Assembly (NCBI RefSeq): GCF_030272615.1
Contig: NC_081411.1
Location: 154,057,971-154,121,970 of the forward strand
Direction of reading: 5' to 3'
Length of the DNA stretch: 64,000 nucleotides
Source: Cryptomeria japonica
Lineage: Eukaryota > Streptophyta > Pinopsida > Cupressales > Cupressaceae
Shown here piece after piece: positions 10,970 through 22,608 of the stretch (position 1 is the first letter of the stretch; each line of letters begins with the position of its first letter). Made by a program: the position numbers and the translations under genes. Below the pieces are notes generated by a model. The model worked only from the letters and a program-made list of their open reading frames with translations. It was not told the origin of the DNA and searched no databases.

Positions 10970-12460
10970 TTTTTAGGAATCACGTTGTTCATAAGTAGGT
11001 AAGGGATCTTTAAAAGCCTTGTGATCAACATTAGTCGCGTGATTTCCAACAACAATTTTGGCAGCGTCAATGAGATCTTGAATTTCATATCTGAGCTTCA
11101 TCCAGTTGTTTGTGTTATGACCCTTGTTTCGATGGTGTTCATAGTATTCATTTTCTCTCCACCATTTGGGTTTAATTTCTAGATCATATGGTCTAGAATT
11201 GTCTAGCAATGTTATCAGATCATTTGCCAATAAAGTTTTAAAAGATGATTCATATGATTCATCTAGAGGAGTAAAATCACGTTTAGGCTTTGAAAGCCAA
11301 GGTTTCTCTTTAAACCATTATTTTGATTTTTTTGGAGGATTTTCTGCTGCTGTTTCACCCGCTTTGAGTGCTTGTGTGCTGCTAGCCATGTTAAATATTG
11401 TGGATTTTGATTTTGCTTGAATAGTGTCTACTACTCCATCATTAACAAAATTTATATTATTATCTTTTTCGTAATTCCAGTATTTGTTCTTTTCTTTAGA
11501 ACTAGAACCTTGCAATGTTTCTTTCCAAAGTGATATATCTCCTTTCTTTATGAGCACATCTTTCATTCTAAGGGCACTATCTACCATTTTGTTGAATGAA
11601 GGGTACAATTGTATTTGGATACTATATTTCAATTCAAGGATCAGGTTATTGATGAAGATATCCATCTTCTCAGAATCTGGAATAGGCTGTGAATATCTAG
11701 AGAACATCTTTCTCCAACATTGAAGAAAGGTGAGAAAAGGTTCTCTTGTTTTCTGTTTAGTGTTGCAAAGCTCAATCATAGTGACTGGATGACGAATGTT
11801 ATAGGAGTATTATTGTAGAAATAGTGGGATTAACTCCTCAAAACTTTTAATTCCCATAGGTAGGCTTGAAAACCATTCCATAGCTTGCCCTCCTAAACTT
11901 CTCCGGAAAAGGGGCATGAGGTATGCTTGTTTGTGCTTGAATTTCATACATAAAGCACAAAATTCTCTAACATAGTCTTAAGGATCTACATTCCCGTCAT
12001 ATTTGTCAAACTTAGGCATCTCTACTTTTGAGGGAAATGGAGGCATGTAAAGGTTTTTGTCAAATGAAAACGGGCATATTGTGTCCAGAGAATATTGCTT
12101 TGATGATTTATCTTTGTTTTTCAGTTCTATGATTTCAGTCTGTAACGGTTGCAATCGTTTGTTTACCAGGCCTAAACGTGTCTCTTCCTCTTTAGTGATG
12201 AGGGTTGCAATGTTATAATTGATAAATATTTTTGTGCCTTTCTTTTCTAGCTCTAGAAAATAGTCTTCTTTTTCTCTAGCCATGATGACCTTCATCATCT
12301 TTCGGAAATGCTTATCATTTAGACATTTATTTATACTAGTTTCCAAAGGTTCAGAAGCTACGGATTCATCTGATGAAGAATCACTATCAATGGCATGATT
12401 GTTGAGGTTGTCATAAGTATCTCATTTAGTAGCTTGTTTTTCTTTCCTTTCTCCAGACAT
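10970..12460 (-). pseudogene. gag: Tat-lineage Gag
   Basis: An ATG at 12460-12458 in a CACCATG context begins a frame that runs, apart from stops, through Gag into protease. It holds a retrotransposon gag domain: MEWFSSLPMGIKSFEELIP at about 11890-11830, followed by the helix-rich part with MIELCNTKQKTREPFLTFLQ at about 11779-11720. A Cys/His box at about 11160-11120 reads YYEHHRNKGHNTNNW, where the family normally has two cysteines; here they are Tyr and Trp, so zinc binding is likely lost. Stops occur about 13 codons in (TGA) and near 11977, 11810, 11315 and 10973. Gag would form the virus-like particle in the cytoplasm. Confidence 0.8.
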
Positions 12461-12469
12461 GGTGGGAGA

Positions 12470-14722
12470 TAGGGGCTGATCAAAGACTGGTAGATTAAAA
12501 ACTGGTATTTTGTGACAATGAAGGTTTATTTAGAATGAGTTCTTCTACAAAGAACGGATTATCGTTTGATAAAAAGGATGCCCCTTTACCTTTGTTAGTT
12601 TTGTTGCGAGAACTTTTGGTTTGAAAAAGCATTTACAACTGACAGGACTGAGAGCTAAATGTGATGCAGAAGTCAAGATCAAGTTGCGGCTAGTTGTTCG
12701 TTTAACATAGTGATTGAGAGAAGTAACTAAGATCTAGTCTAGTTTTAGGAACGATCTATCCTATGTAAGATGTTATCTAAGTTATCTTAGGTTTGATAAG
12801 ATGTTGTTTGAACTAGCTGGAAGATGATAGACAAAATCATGCAACGCAACAACAGGGGTACACTATCAAGATTGTTTATGCTCAAAATTATGATGTCCAA
12901 TTTTATGCTCACTATAGACTGATTTGGGCAATTTTTTACTATTTTGACTGACAAGATCAGGAAGTCGTACGACAAAGCTTGCAGGTCTAGATGACAGTTT
13001 AACAATTACCAGATAATAAAGATAGTATTTTATACGAGTTGCTGCCTAATTTCATACGATAGTTGGGCAGACTCCAAACGATAATCTATTGACTATGATG
13101 TATTTTCGCACGACAGATTGTAAGAGACCAGACGACAGTTTATCAAACTCGTACGACACATTTTGTTATGCCAAACAACAAACTATTAGGATCAATGAAA
13201 TCTCATACGATGAGATGTATTTAGCAAGACAACAATCCAACAAGCTCGTACGAAAGAGAACTGGATAGAAACGAAATTCTAACAAACAGAGTTTGTGATC
13301 TACTGATGACTACCAGTTTTTGATACGGACTGATGTTTCAATGACTAACAGAGACAGTTTTTTTGGACACAGACTAAGTTTATCACTGAATTGTTGATTT
13401 GTTTGATTTGTTTTCTCTAGTTTTAGTTCTAGTTTCAGTTTCAGGGGTGAAAACACAAAAAACGCACAAGATATATATAATGTCTTCAGTCATAGCACGC
13501 TAACCCTACGGAAGTTGGATTAGAGAAGAAAACCTTTGCTTGTTGACTTAGGTACACACCCAGTAGCTAATCAGAATATAGTCATTGAGTCTCACGCAAT
13601 GGATTCTCAATGTCATATTAACCGACTCCAAAGGCTAATGGGGGCACGATATGGCAAGTGTCTTGAGAGAGTTACTATCTCTCTTGCACAAATATTATCC
13701 CCCTTTCGGAGGTGAACCAGGTAGATTCTATCTTATAGTTCTTAGTCAGGAATTCCATTTTAAATTACCCCTTTAATTCATGTAAGCATGATTGAGGCCT
13801 ATAGCTCGACAAGATACCGAAACAAGTTATAGTCACGTAAACGTGATTGAGACCGCGAGGCCCTATAAAAATGCTCGATATGAGAGATCTCAAAGAGAAA
13901 ACTCAAATAATCCCATCCTCTAAGACTTTAATCATCAGAGGCCTATTTATTATAGTGAGTTGGAATGCTCTGGTCTAGCTATACTCACTTGGGTCATTCT
14001 CACAAGGTGATTACTTTTTCCCACTATGACAGGCCCGCTAAAGGTATACAAATCTCAAAATTTAGAAAAAGTTTTGAGGGTCTAGATTTCTGATTGTCTG
14101 TAAAAGACAAGAGAATACTCTCCTACCTCTTTGATTTTTCCAAAAACACGAAAGACAGATTTGTTCTTTAACCAGATAGCAATTTAAGTGCCTAAAAAAA
14201 ATGAACTTTTAAAGAAAACACGAAATTTGGTCGATTTTCTTTTAAGCAACCTACAAAAACAATGCATCAATAGTCATGTTGTTTTTTATTCTTTGATAGA
14301 CGTATGTTTGATTGATAAATTCTCTCTCAAGTGTCCTGCAAGAAACTGGTTAGGCTATAAAAATCTCAGATAAACAGAAGACACACCAGGGTTAGCATCA
14401 GCATTAGTAAATCAAAATTTAATTCATGAAAAACCTTGGCAAGTACACTGTTTTTGAAATGATAAAATAGAAATTCAGATGACAAAATATACCTTCCCAT
14501 ATGAGTACTCTAATAGAACTGAACGACAAAACACAAAGTCGAATTATCAGAGCAGAAACTCGTACGAGCTCCTTTTCTAATCCATATTATAAAACAGAGA
14601 CCTTGACAGAATGTCGTACAATGAAGGAATTAAACTCATGTGATATTTAGCAGAGACTGTATGGATGAGACCTATAGGATAGAGAAAAAAAGTGATTTTG
14701 AGACCGAAGTATTGAATTTCGA
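12470..14722 (-). other. Long 5' leader of the Tat element
   Basis: About 2.2 kb between the PBS and the Gag ATG holds no domain-bearing ORF. It carries scattered TCGTACGA-like palindromes (listed separately). Long leaders are usual in Tat elements and may hold packaging signals. Confidence 0.6.
12960..13260. repeat. Degenerate array of TCGTACGA-type palindromes
   Basis: About ten copies of a short motif (TCGTACGAC, TCATACGAT, GCACGACAG, CAGACGACAG, CTCGTACGAA) recur every 25-35 bases. Further copies lie at 14555-14620. They sit in the leader of the Tat element. Confidence 0.55.
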
Positions 14723-14740
14723 GCCCCATGGTGGGCGCCA
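14723..14740 (-). other. Primer binding site, Tat element
   Basis: On the minus strand TGGCGCCCACCATGGGGC lies four bases downstream of the LTR end, the position and form of a gypsy/Tat PBS. I have not assigned the tRNA. Confidence 0.75.
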
Positions 14741-14744
14741 AAGA

Positions 14745-15774
14745 TGTGTGTGTGAAAAGTGGACCTATATTTGTATCTGGAATACACAACACTTCAATTA
14801 AGTCATTATATGCATGGTTAGTAAATCAATAATCAACGAATAATAAACCATTACAAAGCAACCTATTGCCTTCTATAAATGCGAGTTTAGATTGCTAAGT
14901 TATCCAATGACTAGATGACATCTAAACGAAAGATTTTTAATCCATATGAGCATGGATTTAAGCTAGATGAATGCAAGGTTTAAGCTAGATATGCAAGATT
15001 TGCAAGATTTAATCTAACATGATTTAAGCAATATATGAATATTTAAGCTGGATGATTTAATGAATATGAAATAACTAATATGCAATATCTCATTGAAAAT
15101 TCTTAATGAACCTAAAGGAAAAACAACATAATAACAATATATTCTCCAGGATCCTTGAATGAGAGATGAGAACCTGAATTTATAGAAAATTTAGAGAGAA
15201 ACCAAGGGCTGAGATCAAATGATGATGAGCGGTCGAGATTTTCCAAGAGGAAGCACAATCCAAGTGAATTGATGTGATTGGCTGCTTTTCTTAGTTTTAA
15301 AAGAAATTGAACTAAAATTAAGATAAAATCAGAAAGAAAAAAAAAACTGATTTATTCTTTATTTCATTCAATTTTATTATTTAAATATTTTAATCGTTTT
15401 CTTTGAGATTATTTATCAATTTTTAATTTGTTTTTCAATATTATCTCCATTTGATTTCTTTTCTCAAATTTTAATTTTTTTGTCAACTAATTCCTTTTTT
15501 AATGATTTAATGGCAAATTGATTTATTTTATTAAATATACTAGGATATTCAATAAAATAAATAGGATAATTGTTTAAAAATGATTTACTTGGAATGATCA
15601 ATTAATTAAATAAATATTTAATTAATATTGGTTGATTAATTTGCCATGTGACATTTGTGATTTAAGAAATTAATTGTGTGCTCAAGATTAAATTAATTGC
15701 CTTTGGTTAGGACCTTGGTGATGTTGTCGAAATTAGGGGCTCATGGTTTAGATGATCATTTTTAGGGTATTACA
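14745..15774 (-). mobile_element. 5' LTR of the Tat element
   Basis: On the minus strand the LTR starts TGTAATACCCTAAAAATG at 15774 and ends ...CACACACA at 14745, just before the PBS. It is AT-rich. The bases beyond it are ATTAG (15775-15779), a candidate TSD that cannot be checked because the other end is missing. Confidence 0.75.
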
Positions 15775-17354
15775 ATTAGGACCTACCCGGTTAAGGCATT
15801 TTATATGCTACAACTATTAGGGAACAACAATAAATGATCTGGGTATAGCACTCAACTGTTTGCTTGATTAGATCCAATTATGCTCCAAATCTGCTACTCT
15901 CTAGCAGATCTCATACTCCGATTTAGCTTCACACTTTTTTCAAAACCACCGACACTACAAACATCAACTGTACCGACATAAATAACTTTTACAACTAGGT
16001 CAGAAACTAAAACCTATATGCATCAAGATTTTAGTATACAAGTCATCACAGATCATTGTAACATTTTACAAGACAATATCAACCATTGATTGATCGTAAC
16101 TCATCACAGCAACTCGATCTGATACAAAGTCAAACCCTTAGCTCATTCCACTAAGAACTTGCACATTCCCAAGAAATTCAATCCTCAAACGTGCCAAAAT
16201 AGCAATTCAACTTTCCACGCGAGTTGTGCCACATCATCTCCAACATTTGAACTTGATGTAGATCACCGCCAAACCAAAAATCATTACCAATTAAGAGAAT
16301 TATTTACTAGTCTTTAAACCCTTCTTAAACCCTAGCAAAGATACAACAAAAATCATAAACATGACTTCCGATTATCACAACATGATGCAGTTTCGGTCAG
16401 ATACATATTACAATGATACAAACTCACATTTCAAATCGCGACACTTCAATAATCACCAATCACCAGATTCAATCAAAACATTCCTCATTTACCAGTTGTT
16501 GGTTAACAGATTTGTCCCTTTCTTGAAATTATAATATTTTTTTTCTCTAAACGATAGTATGACTTTTGTACGCCTCTTAATGAAAGGACACAAATAAACC
16601 AACAGTTGGATGAACTAATCAAAATCCATCCTCTGCATTAGAGGGCAGCTCCTCATATGATTTGAAATGAATTCTACATAGAAAATCTTTGAAATGAAGA
16701 CGCTTTTAACTGGAAATCATAGAAAGGCTTTAGCATTCATCTATCAACACAAAGGAATGTCATTAACATAAAATAGAGAGAAAATTCTAAAGATTAAATA
16801 AGAGCTCACAGACTCTGTTTCTCACACAGGTTCCTTCCATAAATTCAGAGAAAAGCAAGTACAAAGTAGTATTGATTATGATCGATACTCTCTCATGCCT
16901 CACAGGGCAAGGGGGGTTAGCACAACTCAATCCACAATGAATCTGCTAACAAGTAATAATAACAATGAATTCTAGAAAACATAGAATTAACTGATATGAA
17001 TAATGGTATCATGCACATAGCAGATTTTCTAAGAAAGATCACCCATCTTTAAACACACAGATTCAAAGACTGCACACCATAATCATTTTCATTCATAAAT
17101 TAGTCATTCCAATTCCAAGGATTCAAAACATAAGCAGATATTGTTTGTTGCTCGAAAAATCACATCTTTTTTGGACCTTCCTAGAGTCTCAAAAACATAG
17201 TTATATAGCCACAACCTGGCCAATGGTTATAACGGGAAACATGGAAAGCCAACAATTTCCACCCCGCAAAGTCAGTGAAACCAGTATTAAAACAAAAATA
17301 AAATTGTCCTGTAACTAACAAGTGAAAAGGATCTATCATCAACGAAAAATATTA
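15775..17354. other. Diverged copia-type LTR fragment and noncoding DNA
   Basis: The first few hundred bases resemble part of the solo LTR at 3264-4450 (shared CTACCCGGTTAAGG and similar order of short landmarks). This suggests the Tat element inserted in an older copia LTR. From about 16500 the sequence is AT-rich without coding signal. Confidence 0.4.
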
Positions 17355-17624
17355 CTATGCAGTTCGGGTAATTACTTCTTTCTTCCAATCCGCATGAGCA
17401 GTGGCAAAGTGTTGAATGATTGTGTTATGAGGTAATCCCATGTGTGCCATTCGTTGCTTCCAGACCTCTTTTTCCCTGTGAACCTGTGCAACTCTATCGG
17501 AGTGACTATCCAAATGTCCAATGCATAAAAACGGGAGTGATTCAATCTTAGCAATCACACTTAAGTCATCCAGAACTAAACCCTTAGCTGCTTTCACATA
17601 ATTGATTTTGCTCTTAAATGATTA
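17355..17624 (-). pseudogene. C-terminal part of the interrupted long ORF
   Basis: This is the tail of the long unknown ORF at 28364-25535, separated from it by the 7.9-kb element at 17630-25529. Across the target site the frame reads on directly (ETIEVIK, a TAA, then SFKSKINYVKAAKG). It ends in ADWKKEVITRTA and a stop at about 17355. I do not recognise a domain here; it is mostly helical and charged. Confidence 0.7.
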
Positions 17625-17629
17625 TTTTA
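17625..17629. repeat. Target site duplication TTTTA, left
   Basis: TTTTA lies directly before the left LTR and is repeated at 25530-25534 directly after the right LTR. It marks one integration event. Confidence 0.9.
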
Positions 17630-18875
17630 TGTAGCGTCCTAAAATTGCGACACTTGCAATTTTGATTGCATTTGGGTCTTCATGATGGCGGCACAACGTT
17701 GAACCTGAATGGAGACCCCGAAACCTGTTTGCGACATCAAAAATAACATATTTCTGCACCTTGGCCTGATCCTCCTTGCACCCTGTTGTCCCGGGAGGTG
17801 GGACCATGGCGCCCAGTGCCCTGGTCCTTCAGGACCATGGCACCTAGCGCCCTGGTCCCCCAGGACCATGGCGCCCAGCGCCCTGGTCCCTGGCCCTATT
17901 TTGGGTCCGGTCTCTTGTTGGGCATCGGGTCTTTAAGTTTGCAATTTGGAAAATAATGCTTCTAGGTCGGCCTAAGGTCAGAAAAATCAGTCTCCTAACC
18001 CTAATTGACAAGTATATAAACTACATTTCCCCTCCCAAAAAAGAGGAAAAAAAACATATGTATGCAAGAGGCGGAAGCGATAGGCAAACATTCAAGCATT
18101 CAAGCATTCCTTCAAGCAATTGAGCATTCTAGGTCTCCATTCAAGGCTAGGTGTTGCATTCAAGGCAAGGATTCAACCATTGAAGAGGAGATCACCTACA
18201 ACATACAACATACAACATCATTACACCTTTGCATGTAAGAATACAAACATTCTTACAACAAGGTATCAGTACTTGTTTACATTACAAACATTTACATTTA
18301 CAGCATTCTCATTTCTTGGTTAATTCCAAAACTGGGGTTTGACCTAAAGGCAAACCCCTAATCCCTAACCCCCCAATCATCCTCTCTTTTTTGTGTGTAG
18401 GTTGCAGGTACGCTGCTGTAATTGAAGATCTGGAATCCTTGTGCAGAGACGAACAGATCCCTCTTCGTTTCGCGGATTTTTCGAAGGACCGTGTGCACTC
18501 TGGGCGCCATCGTCCCGTCAACTTTCGTTCAAACTTGTAGAACAGCATCGTCTCGACATTTTACTGCTAATTTCAGGTCCGTAGCTTCATCCTGTGTCCC
18601 TATCTCCGTCTACAAGCAAATCTTTCTTACTTTTACATGTACTCCTAGTTCAATCCTTCTATCTACATTCTTTACAAAAGAGGGTATCCTTGATGTCTCA
18701 ACCCTTGAAACTCATCTAGAATTCAATCTTGCATTGTGTGGGATTGGATCTCGTGAGTTTCTACCCCTGTTTTGAATGTAAAGTCTCTCCTAAGTGAAAA
18801 CCGTCAATCCTAGTGACCTCCTTTCTCTCTCCTTGGAGTGGGGGGAACACCTAGGGTTCAATTTTCCGCTTTACA
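17630..18875 (+). mobile_element. Left LTR of the TR-GAG element
   Basis: The LTR starts TGTAGCGTCCTAAAATTG and ends TTTTCCGCTTTACA. It carries three palindromic GGACC...GGTCC modules at 17801-17889 and a later related motif at about 18470-18530. It differs from the right LTR at perhaps one base in twenty (by eye), many differences being C/T or G/A. Confidence 0.9.
17801..17889. repeat. Three palindromic 27-bp modules, left LTR
   Basis: Copies at 17801-17827, 17832-17858 and 17863-17889 have a 31-base period. Each begins GGACCATGGC and ends GCCCTGGTCC, so it can fold into a GC-rich hairpin with a tiny loop. The same three modules occur in the right LTR. Confidence 0.8.
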
Positions 18876-18878
18876 TTT

Positions 18879-18897
18879 TGGTGAACCCGACGTGAAC
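18879..18897 (+). other. Primer binding site, TR-GAG element
   Basis: TTGGTGAACCCGACGTGAA follows the LTR end after three T. The core TTGGTGAACYC is shared by two other LTRs in the window (32403-32416 and 61795-61809, minus strand). The tRNA is not assigned. Confidence 0.7.
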
Positions 18898-19268
18898 ATC
18901 CTAATTCTGATTATTCATGGTTAGATCTGAAAAAAAAAAAAAAAAAAAAAAATTGGCTTCCTTAATTACATTTCCATGTTTGATCTTTTGCAAATTTTAG
19001 AGGTTAATGGCATAAAAACCCTAAATTTTCTTTTTAGTAATTGAGCTTGTGAAATGTTTAATTGTTAATGCTTGTTTCAGATCTACCCTTCTATTGCAAA
19101 TTGTCAATTCACATTTGTGCTTTAATTCTGAAAATTAAGTGGTTAAGTGTCAAAACCCTAATTTTTAAAACCCTCTTGATTCAGCCTTTGACTGATGATT
19201 TCACTGATCAAAACACCTCCAAATCGGCTGTAACTTTGGATTCCGCAACAAAATCATAATATCTCTCA

Positions 19269-19352
19269 TCCCTGAAAATTTTTAAAAAAGTTGCGAGGAC
19301 CATGAGCACCCCGAGCGCCATTGTCCCCGACATTTTTTCCAAAATTTCGGGA
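19269..19352. repeat. Leader inverted repeat, copy 1
   Basis: The left arm starts TCCCTGAAAATTTTTAAAAA and runs to GAGGACCATG. The right arm runs from CATTGTCCCC to TTTCGGGA. The arms are about 35 bases, imperfectly complementary, with a loop of about 14 bases. A homologous copy lies 625 bases downstream. Confidence 0.65.
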
Positions 19353-19893
19353 GCTAGATCTTACTGTATTTTTCTGCTAAAATCCAGAATCTTGGCTGAT
19401 TTCATCAATTCTAACACTTTCAAAATTAAAGTCAAAGTTGGTCTAGTGATTACCTGGATTAAGGCTTCTAATCATTCAAAAAATTGTTGAAATTGAAATT
19501 TTGTGTTAAAATCGTGTTTCTTACTGTCCTAAATCTGAAAAGTGTGTTGGCATTCATTCGAAGTTTCAGTGCTTTATTCAAATTTTTGCAATTTGTGACT
19601 TTTGAAATTAAGTGTTTAATTGCAACAACCTTGATTTCCACTTTCAAAATTGAATTTTGCATGAAATTGAGTCAACTTTTAAATTTCAAATCCTACATTG
19701 CTTTTAGTATTCCCTCTAAAATCATAAAATTCAAAATTTCAGTTCCTCTCTCTTTTTTTAAAATTCAAATTTTACATTTTTCAACAATCTTGGTAGGGTT
19801 CAATTTTGAGATTGCGGCTTTAATTTGGCCTATCTACATATCGTAAAATCACTCAATTTTTTCAGATTAGCTTTAAAATCATCATAACTTTCA

Positions 19894-19977
19894 TCCCTGA
19901 AAATTTTGAAAAAAGTTGCGAGGACCGTGTGCACTCCGTTCGCCACGGTCCCTGACATTTTTTCTGAAATTTCGGGA
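19894..19977. repeat. Leader inverted repeat, copy 2
   Basis: It has the same structure as copy 1: TCCCTGAAAATTTTGAAAAA to GGACCGTG, a short loop, then CCACGGTCCC to AAATTTCGGGA. The centre GGACCGTG...CACGGTCC pairs perfectly. Confidence 0.7.
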
Positions 19978-20079
19978 GATTGTCATGATCACATTTAACA
20001 GCTTAAATCTAGGAGATTGGCTGATTTTATTGAAATTTGCTACCTCTAAAATTCAAAATCTTCTCTCTCTCTTTAGTGC

Positions 20080-22089
20080 ATGAGTTTTACAATAATAAGC
20101 CCTACTTACACTATTCCCGTTAGACGAAGCCTTAGAATTAAGTCTTTCCAAGGTTTAATTACTGAGGAGATGGAACCTAATTTGAATGGCCTTTTTAACG
20201 AGGACACGGGTAATTCCTCTAATCCTCTTAATGATGAAGAAGCTCTCCATGAGGTTTCTGTAGAACAACTTTTGAAATTGGATAACCAATTTGATGATTT
20301 TCAGCAATGGATGTCTCAAGAATACCCCGGTAGTCAAGCTCTTTCCTTAATTGAGGGTCTAAAACGTATGGTTCAAAGTGATAAGAATGGAATTGATATT
20401 TTGCGTGGTACTGCACACATTTTGGATTCGAATGTGATGCCTATGAAGAGTTGTGCCGAAACTTCAGGTTATACACAACCTCCTACTCAAGTCAATCATT
20501 CTATTCCTTTAACAACTTCTATTGCTAGTATACCTACTTTTACATCAAACATAATGACTACTTCAATACAAGACATTCCACCTGTGATCACCAGTCATGG
20601 GGGCAAACCTTCTTCTTCAATTAACCCTCTCCCTTCATTCAATCTGACTTCTTCATTCATTCCTTCAATAAGTGTTCCTATTATATCTCCACAAATGAAC
20701 ATGGCGCAAGGGGGCAATTCATTTAACCATTCCATTCCTCCTTGTAGTGTTCCTTCTTTCCAATCATCTCCTATGACTAACTATCATAGTGTCTCACCAC
20801 CTTACTCTCAATCAATACCTTCTTTCAATAACATAATACCTCCATCACAATCTAACACGTCTAACATGAACTCTTCGACTGAAGCGACCATTAACAATCT
20901 TGCACAAACTGTCTCTTCTTTACAGCAACAAATTGCCTCTATGAATCAATCTAAGTTTAGTGTGCCCACATTTGATGTTGCGAGCCCACTTTCTCTTGAC
21001 ATTGTTCAAGCTATCCCCCCTAAGCATGTTGAAATCCCGCAATTGGAGCTTTATAATGGTAAAGGTGATCCTCTAGCACATGTTAAGACCTTTCAAACAA
21101 TATGTATCGATTTTGCTCATGACCAAAGGTTGCTTGCAAAACTGTTTACTAGAACATTAAGAGATAAGGCTCTACAATGGTATTGCTCGTTACCTTCCTA
21201 TTCTATTACTTCTTTCCAACAACTTGCAAATTCTTTTATTCAACAATTTCAAAACAATATAGGTCCTCAAGTTACTTTGATTGATTTAATGCATTGTAAA
21301 CAAGGTGTTAAAGAAAAAGTGACTGATTTCATTGGTAGATATAAGCATTTGTGTGCTCAAATTTCTTTTCTAGTACCTGATAATGATATTCAAAGAATCT
21401 TTATTTCTAATTTACAAAAAGATATTAGAGAAAAACTTTTGTTTTCTGAGTTTACTTCTTTCCAACAGTTGTGCGCAACTCTTCACAATTATCAACTGAC
21501 TGTGAGCCAAATGGAACAAGCAAATCCTATGGTTCCGAGTGATAAGGGTGATAGTAGTCAACAACCATTTGGGAAGTGTAAACCAAACAGAGAGTTCATT
21601 AAGTTCAATGAAAATATCATCAACAACAATGTGAATGCAGCATCAGGTGTGCCTCCTATTTCTAAGTTTTTCAAGAAAGAAAGAAAGTTTACTCCTTTGA
21701 ATGAATCATTGCATAGTATTATGAATAAGTTATTGGAACAAAATGTGCTTACTCTTCCTCCTATAAAGCAAATAGATCCTGCAAAGATTAATTCACCCTA
21801 TTTTGATAACAAATCTTTTTGTCAATTTCATCGTCAACCTGGGCATGATACTGAAAAATGTTTTGCTTTAAAGGGTAAAATTCAAGATTTGATTGATAAT
21901 AATACTATCTCTGTTTCAGGTGTGAATGATAAAGGCAACACATCTGTAGCTCCTCCTAACCAAAATCTTAAGATTTTTACTGATCCATTACCTTCTCATA
22001 CCTCTAATGTGATTGAGACTAATGATTCCTCTTTCTCACCTGATAGTCTTGTGTCTATGACTCCGAATGTGATTAACTTTGTAGAGTAG
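20080..22089 (+). CDS. gag: Gag of the TR-GAG element
   Basis: The ATG at 20080 opens 669 codons to a TAG at 22087. The N-terminal third is Ser/Pro/Thr/Gln-rich and probably unstructured. The gag domain lies around residues 325-490, with KGDPLAHVKTF, LRDKALQWYCSLP and FIQQFQNNIG, and a DIREKLLF segment. A Cys/His box at residues ~584-600 reads FCQFHRQPGHDTEKCF, matching the C-x2-H-x4-H-x4-C pattern of gypsy Gag knuckles. Gag would package the RNA. The frame continues past the TAG into the protease-like segment, so the stop may be a mutation or a read-through site. Confidence 0.8.
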   Translation: MSFTIISPTYTIPVRRSLRIKSFQGLITEEMEPNLNGLFNEDTGNSSNPLNDEEALHEVSVEQLLKLDNQFDDFQQWMSQEYPGSQALSLIEGLKRMVQSDKNGIDILRGTAHILDSNVMPMKSCAETSGYTQPPTQVNHSIPLTTSIASIPTFTSNIMTTSIQDIPPVITSHGGKPSSSINPLPSFNLTSSFIPSISVPIISPQMNMAQGGNSFNHSIPPCSVPSFQSSPMTNYHSVSPPYSQSIPSFNNIIPPSQSNTSNMNSSTEATINNLAQTVSSLQQQIASMNQSKFSVPTFDVASPLSLDIVQAIPPKHVEIPQLELYNGKGDPLAHVKTFQTICIDFAHDQRLLAKLFTRTLRDKALQWYCSLPSYSITSFQQLANSFIQQFQNNIGPQVTLIDLMHCKQGVKEKVTDFIGRYKHLCAQISFLVPDNDIQRIFISNLQKDIREKLLFSEFTSFQQLCATLHNYQLTVSQMEQANPMVPSDKGDSSQQPFGKCKPNREFIKFNENIINNNVNAASGVPPISKFFKKERKFTPLNESLHSIMNKLLEQNVLTLPPIKQIDPAKINSPYFDNKSFCQFHRQPGHDTEKCFALKGKIQDLIDNNTISVSGVNDKGNTSVAPPNQNLKIFTDPLPSHTSNVIETNDSSFSPDSLVSMTPNVINFVE

Positions 22090-22608
22090 CAGAAAATCCC
22101 TAAAGAACCTTCCATCACATTTGATTCCAGTGAAACTATCAGGGCACCTGATGGTCCTCTATATATAGTTGCAAAAGTCAAGAATACACCTTGTCATGGA
22201 GTGCTTATTGATCCTTCCTGTATGGTTAATATCATTACTGAAGAATTTCTTTTTACTTTGCAATTAAATCAAGTGATCTATGACAAAACAAATGTGGTTG
22301 TGAAACTATTTGATGCATTTTCTTCTCCTGCAATTGGTTCTATTACATTACCTATTGAGGTCCATAACACATCCCTTGATGTGAGCTTTGCTATTATTCC
22401 ATCATCCGAACAATTTTGTGTGAAGCTAGGTTATCCTTGGCTATCTTCCATGAAAGCTATTGCTTCTCTTATTCACAAGTGTTTGAAATTTCCCCATAAT
22501 GGTGAAATTGTTACTATCAATCATAGTCTCTTTAAACCAGCTGAAAGAACTTCTAGCGTTCCTATTGATTATTTTTGGCCTAAACAATTCCAATCTCTTC
22601 CACCGTGA
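22090..22608 (+). pseudogene. Protease-like segment of the TR-GAG element
   Basis: This segment is in the same frame as gag, after one TAG. It reads like a gypsy aspartic protease region: GVLIDPSCMVNIITEEFL at about 22198-22251, then the expected hydrophobic strands and GYPWLSSMKAIAS, matching the G-x-P-W motif late in the domain. The active-site triplet, normally D-S/T-G or D-G-G, is D-P-S here, so catalytic activity is doubtful. It ends at a TGA (22606-22608), after which the frame stays open again. Confidence 0.65.

Larger units (their letters stand above)
4451..15774 (-). mobile_element. Ty3/gypsy Tat-lineage retrotransposon, 3' LTR not found
   Basis: On the minus strand the order is 5' LTR, PBS, long leader, Gag, protease, spacer, RT, RNase H, a second archaeal-type RNase H, and integrase. 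A second RNase H between RNase H and integrase is the hallmark of the Tat clade (Tat, Ogre, Retand). The element is at least 11.3 kb. The 3' non-coding part continues left from about 4868 into the site of the solo LTR. Sequence left of that (2150-3258) shows no match to the 5' LTR, so the 3' LTR is lost or too diverged to see. All coding segments carry stops. Confidence 0.85.
18898..20079 (+). other. 5' leader of the TR-GAG element
   Basis: About 1.2 kb is noncoding, with a run of about 23 A at 18929-18951 and two copies of an imperfect inverted repeat (19269-19352 and 19894-19977). No ORF of note precedes the gag ATG. Confidence 0.65.

Noticed and set aside
12960-13260. CRISPR-like spaced repeats
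   Set aside because: The repeats are short, palindromic and degenerate, with variable spacing, in plant retrotransposon leader. No cas genes and no equal-length spacers.
18422-18775. 117-codon ORF present in both LTRs of the TR-GAG element (also 25075-25428)
   Set aside because: It is open in both copies, but the LTRs are only a few percent apart, so preservation is expected. No motif, and it spans the likely U5 region. Kept as noise.
18929-18951. A run as a poly(A) tail of a retroposed transcript
   Set aside because: It lies in the leader between PBS and gag of a complete element, with no matching TSD around it; a simple homopolymer tract is more likely.
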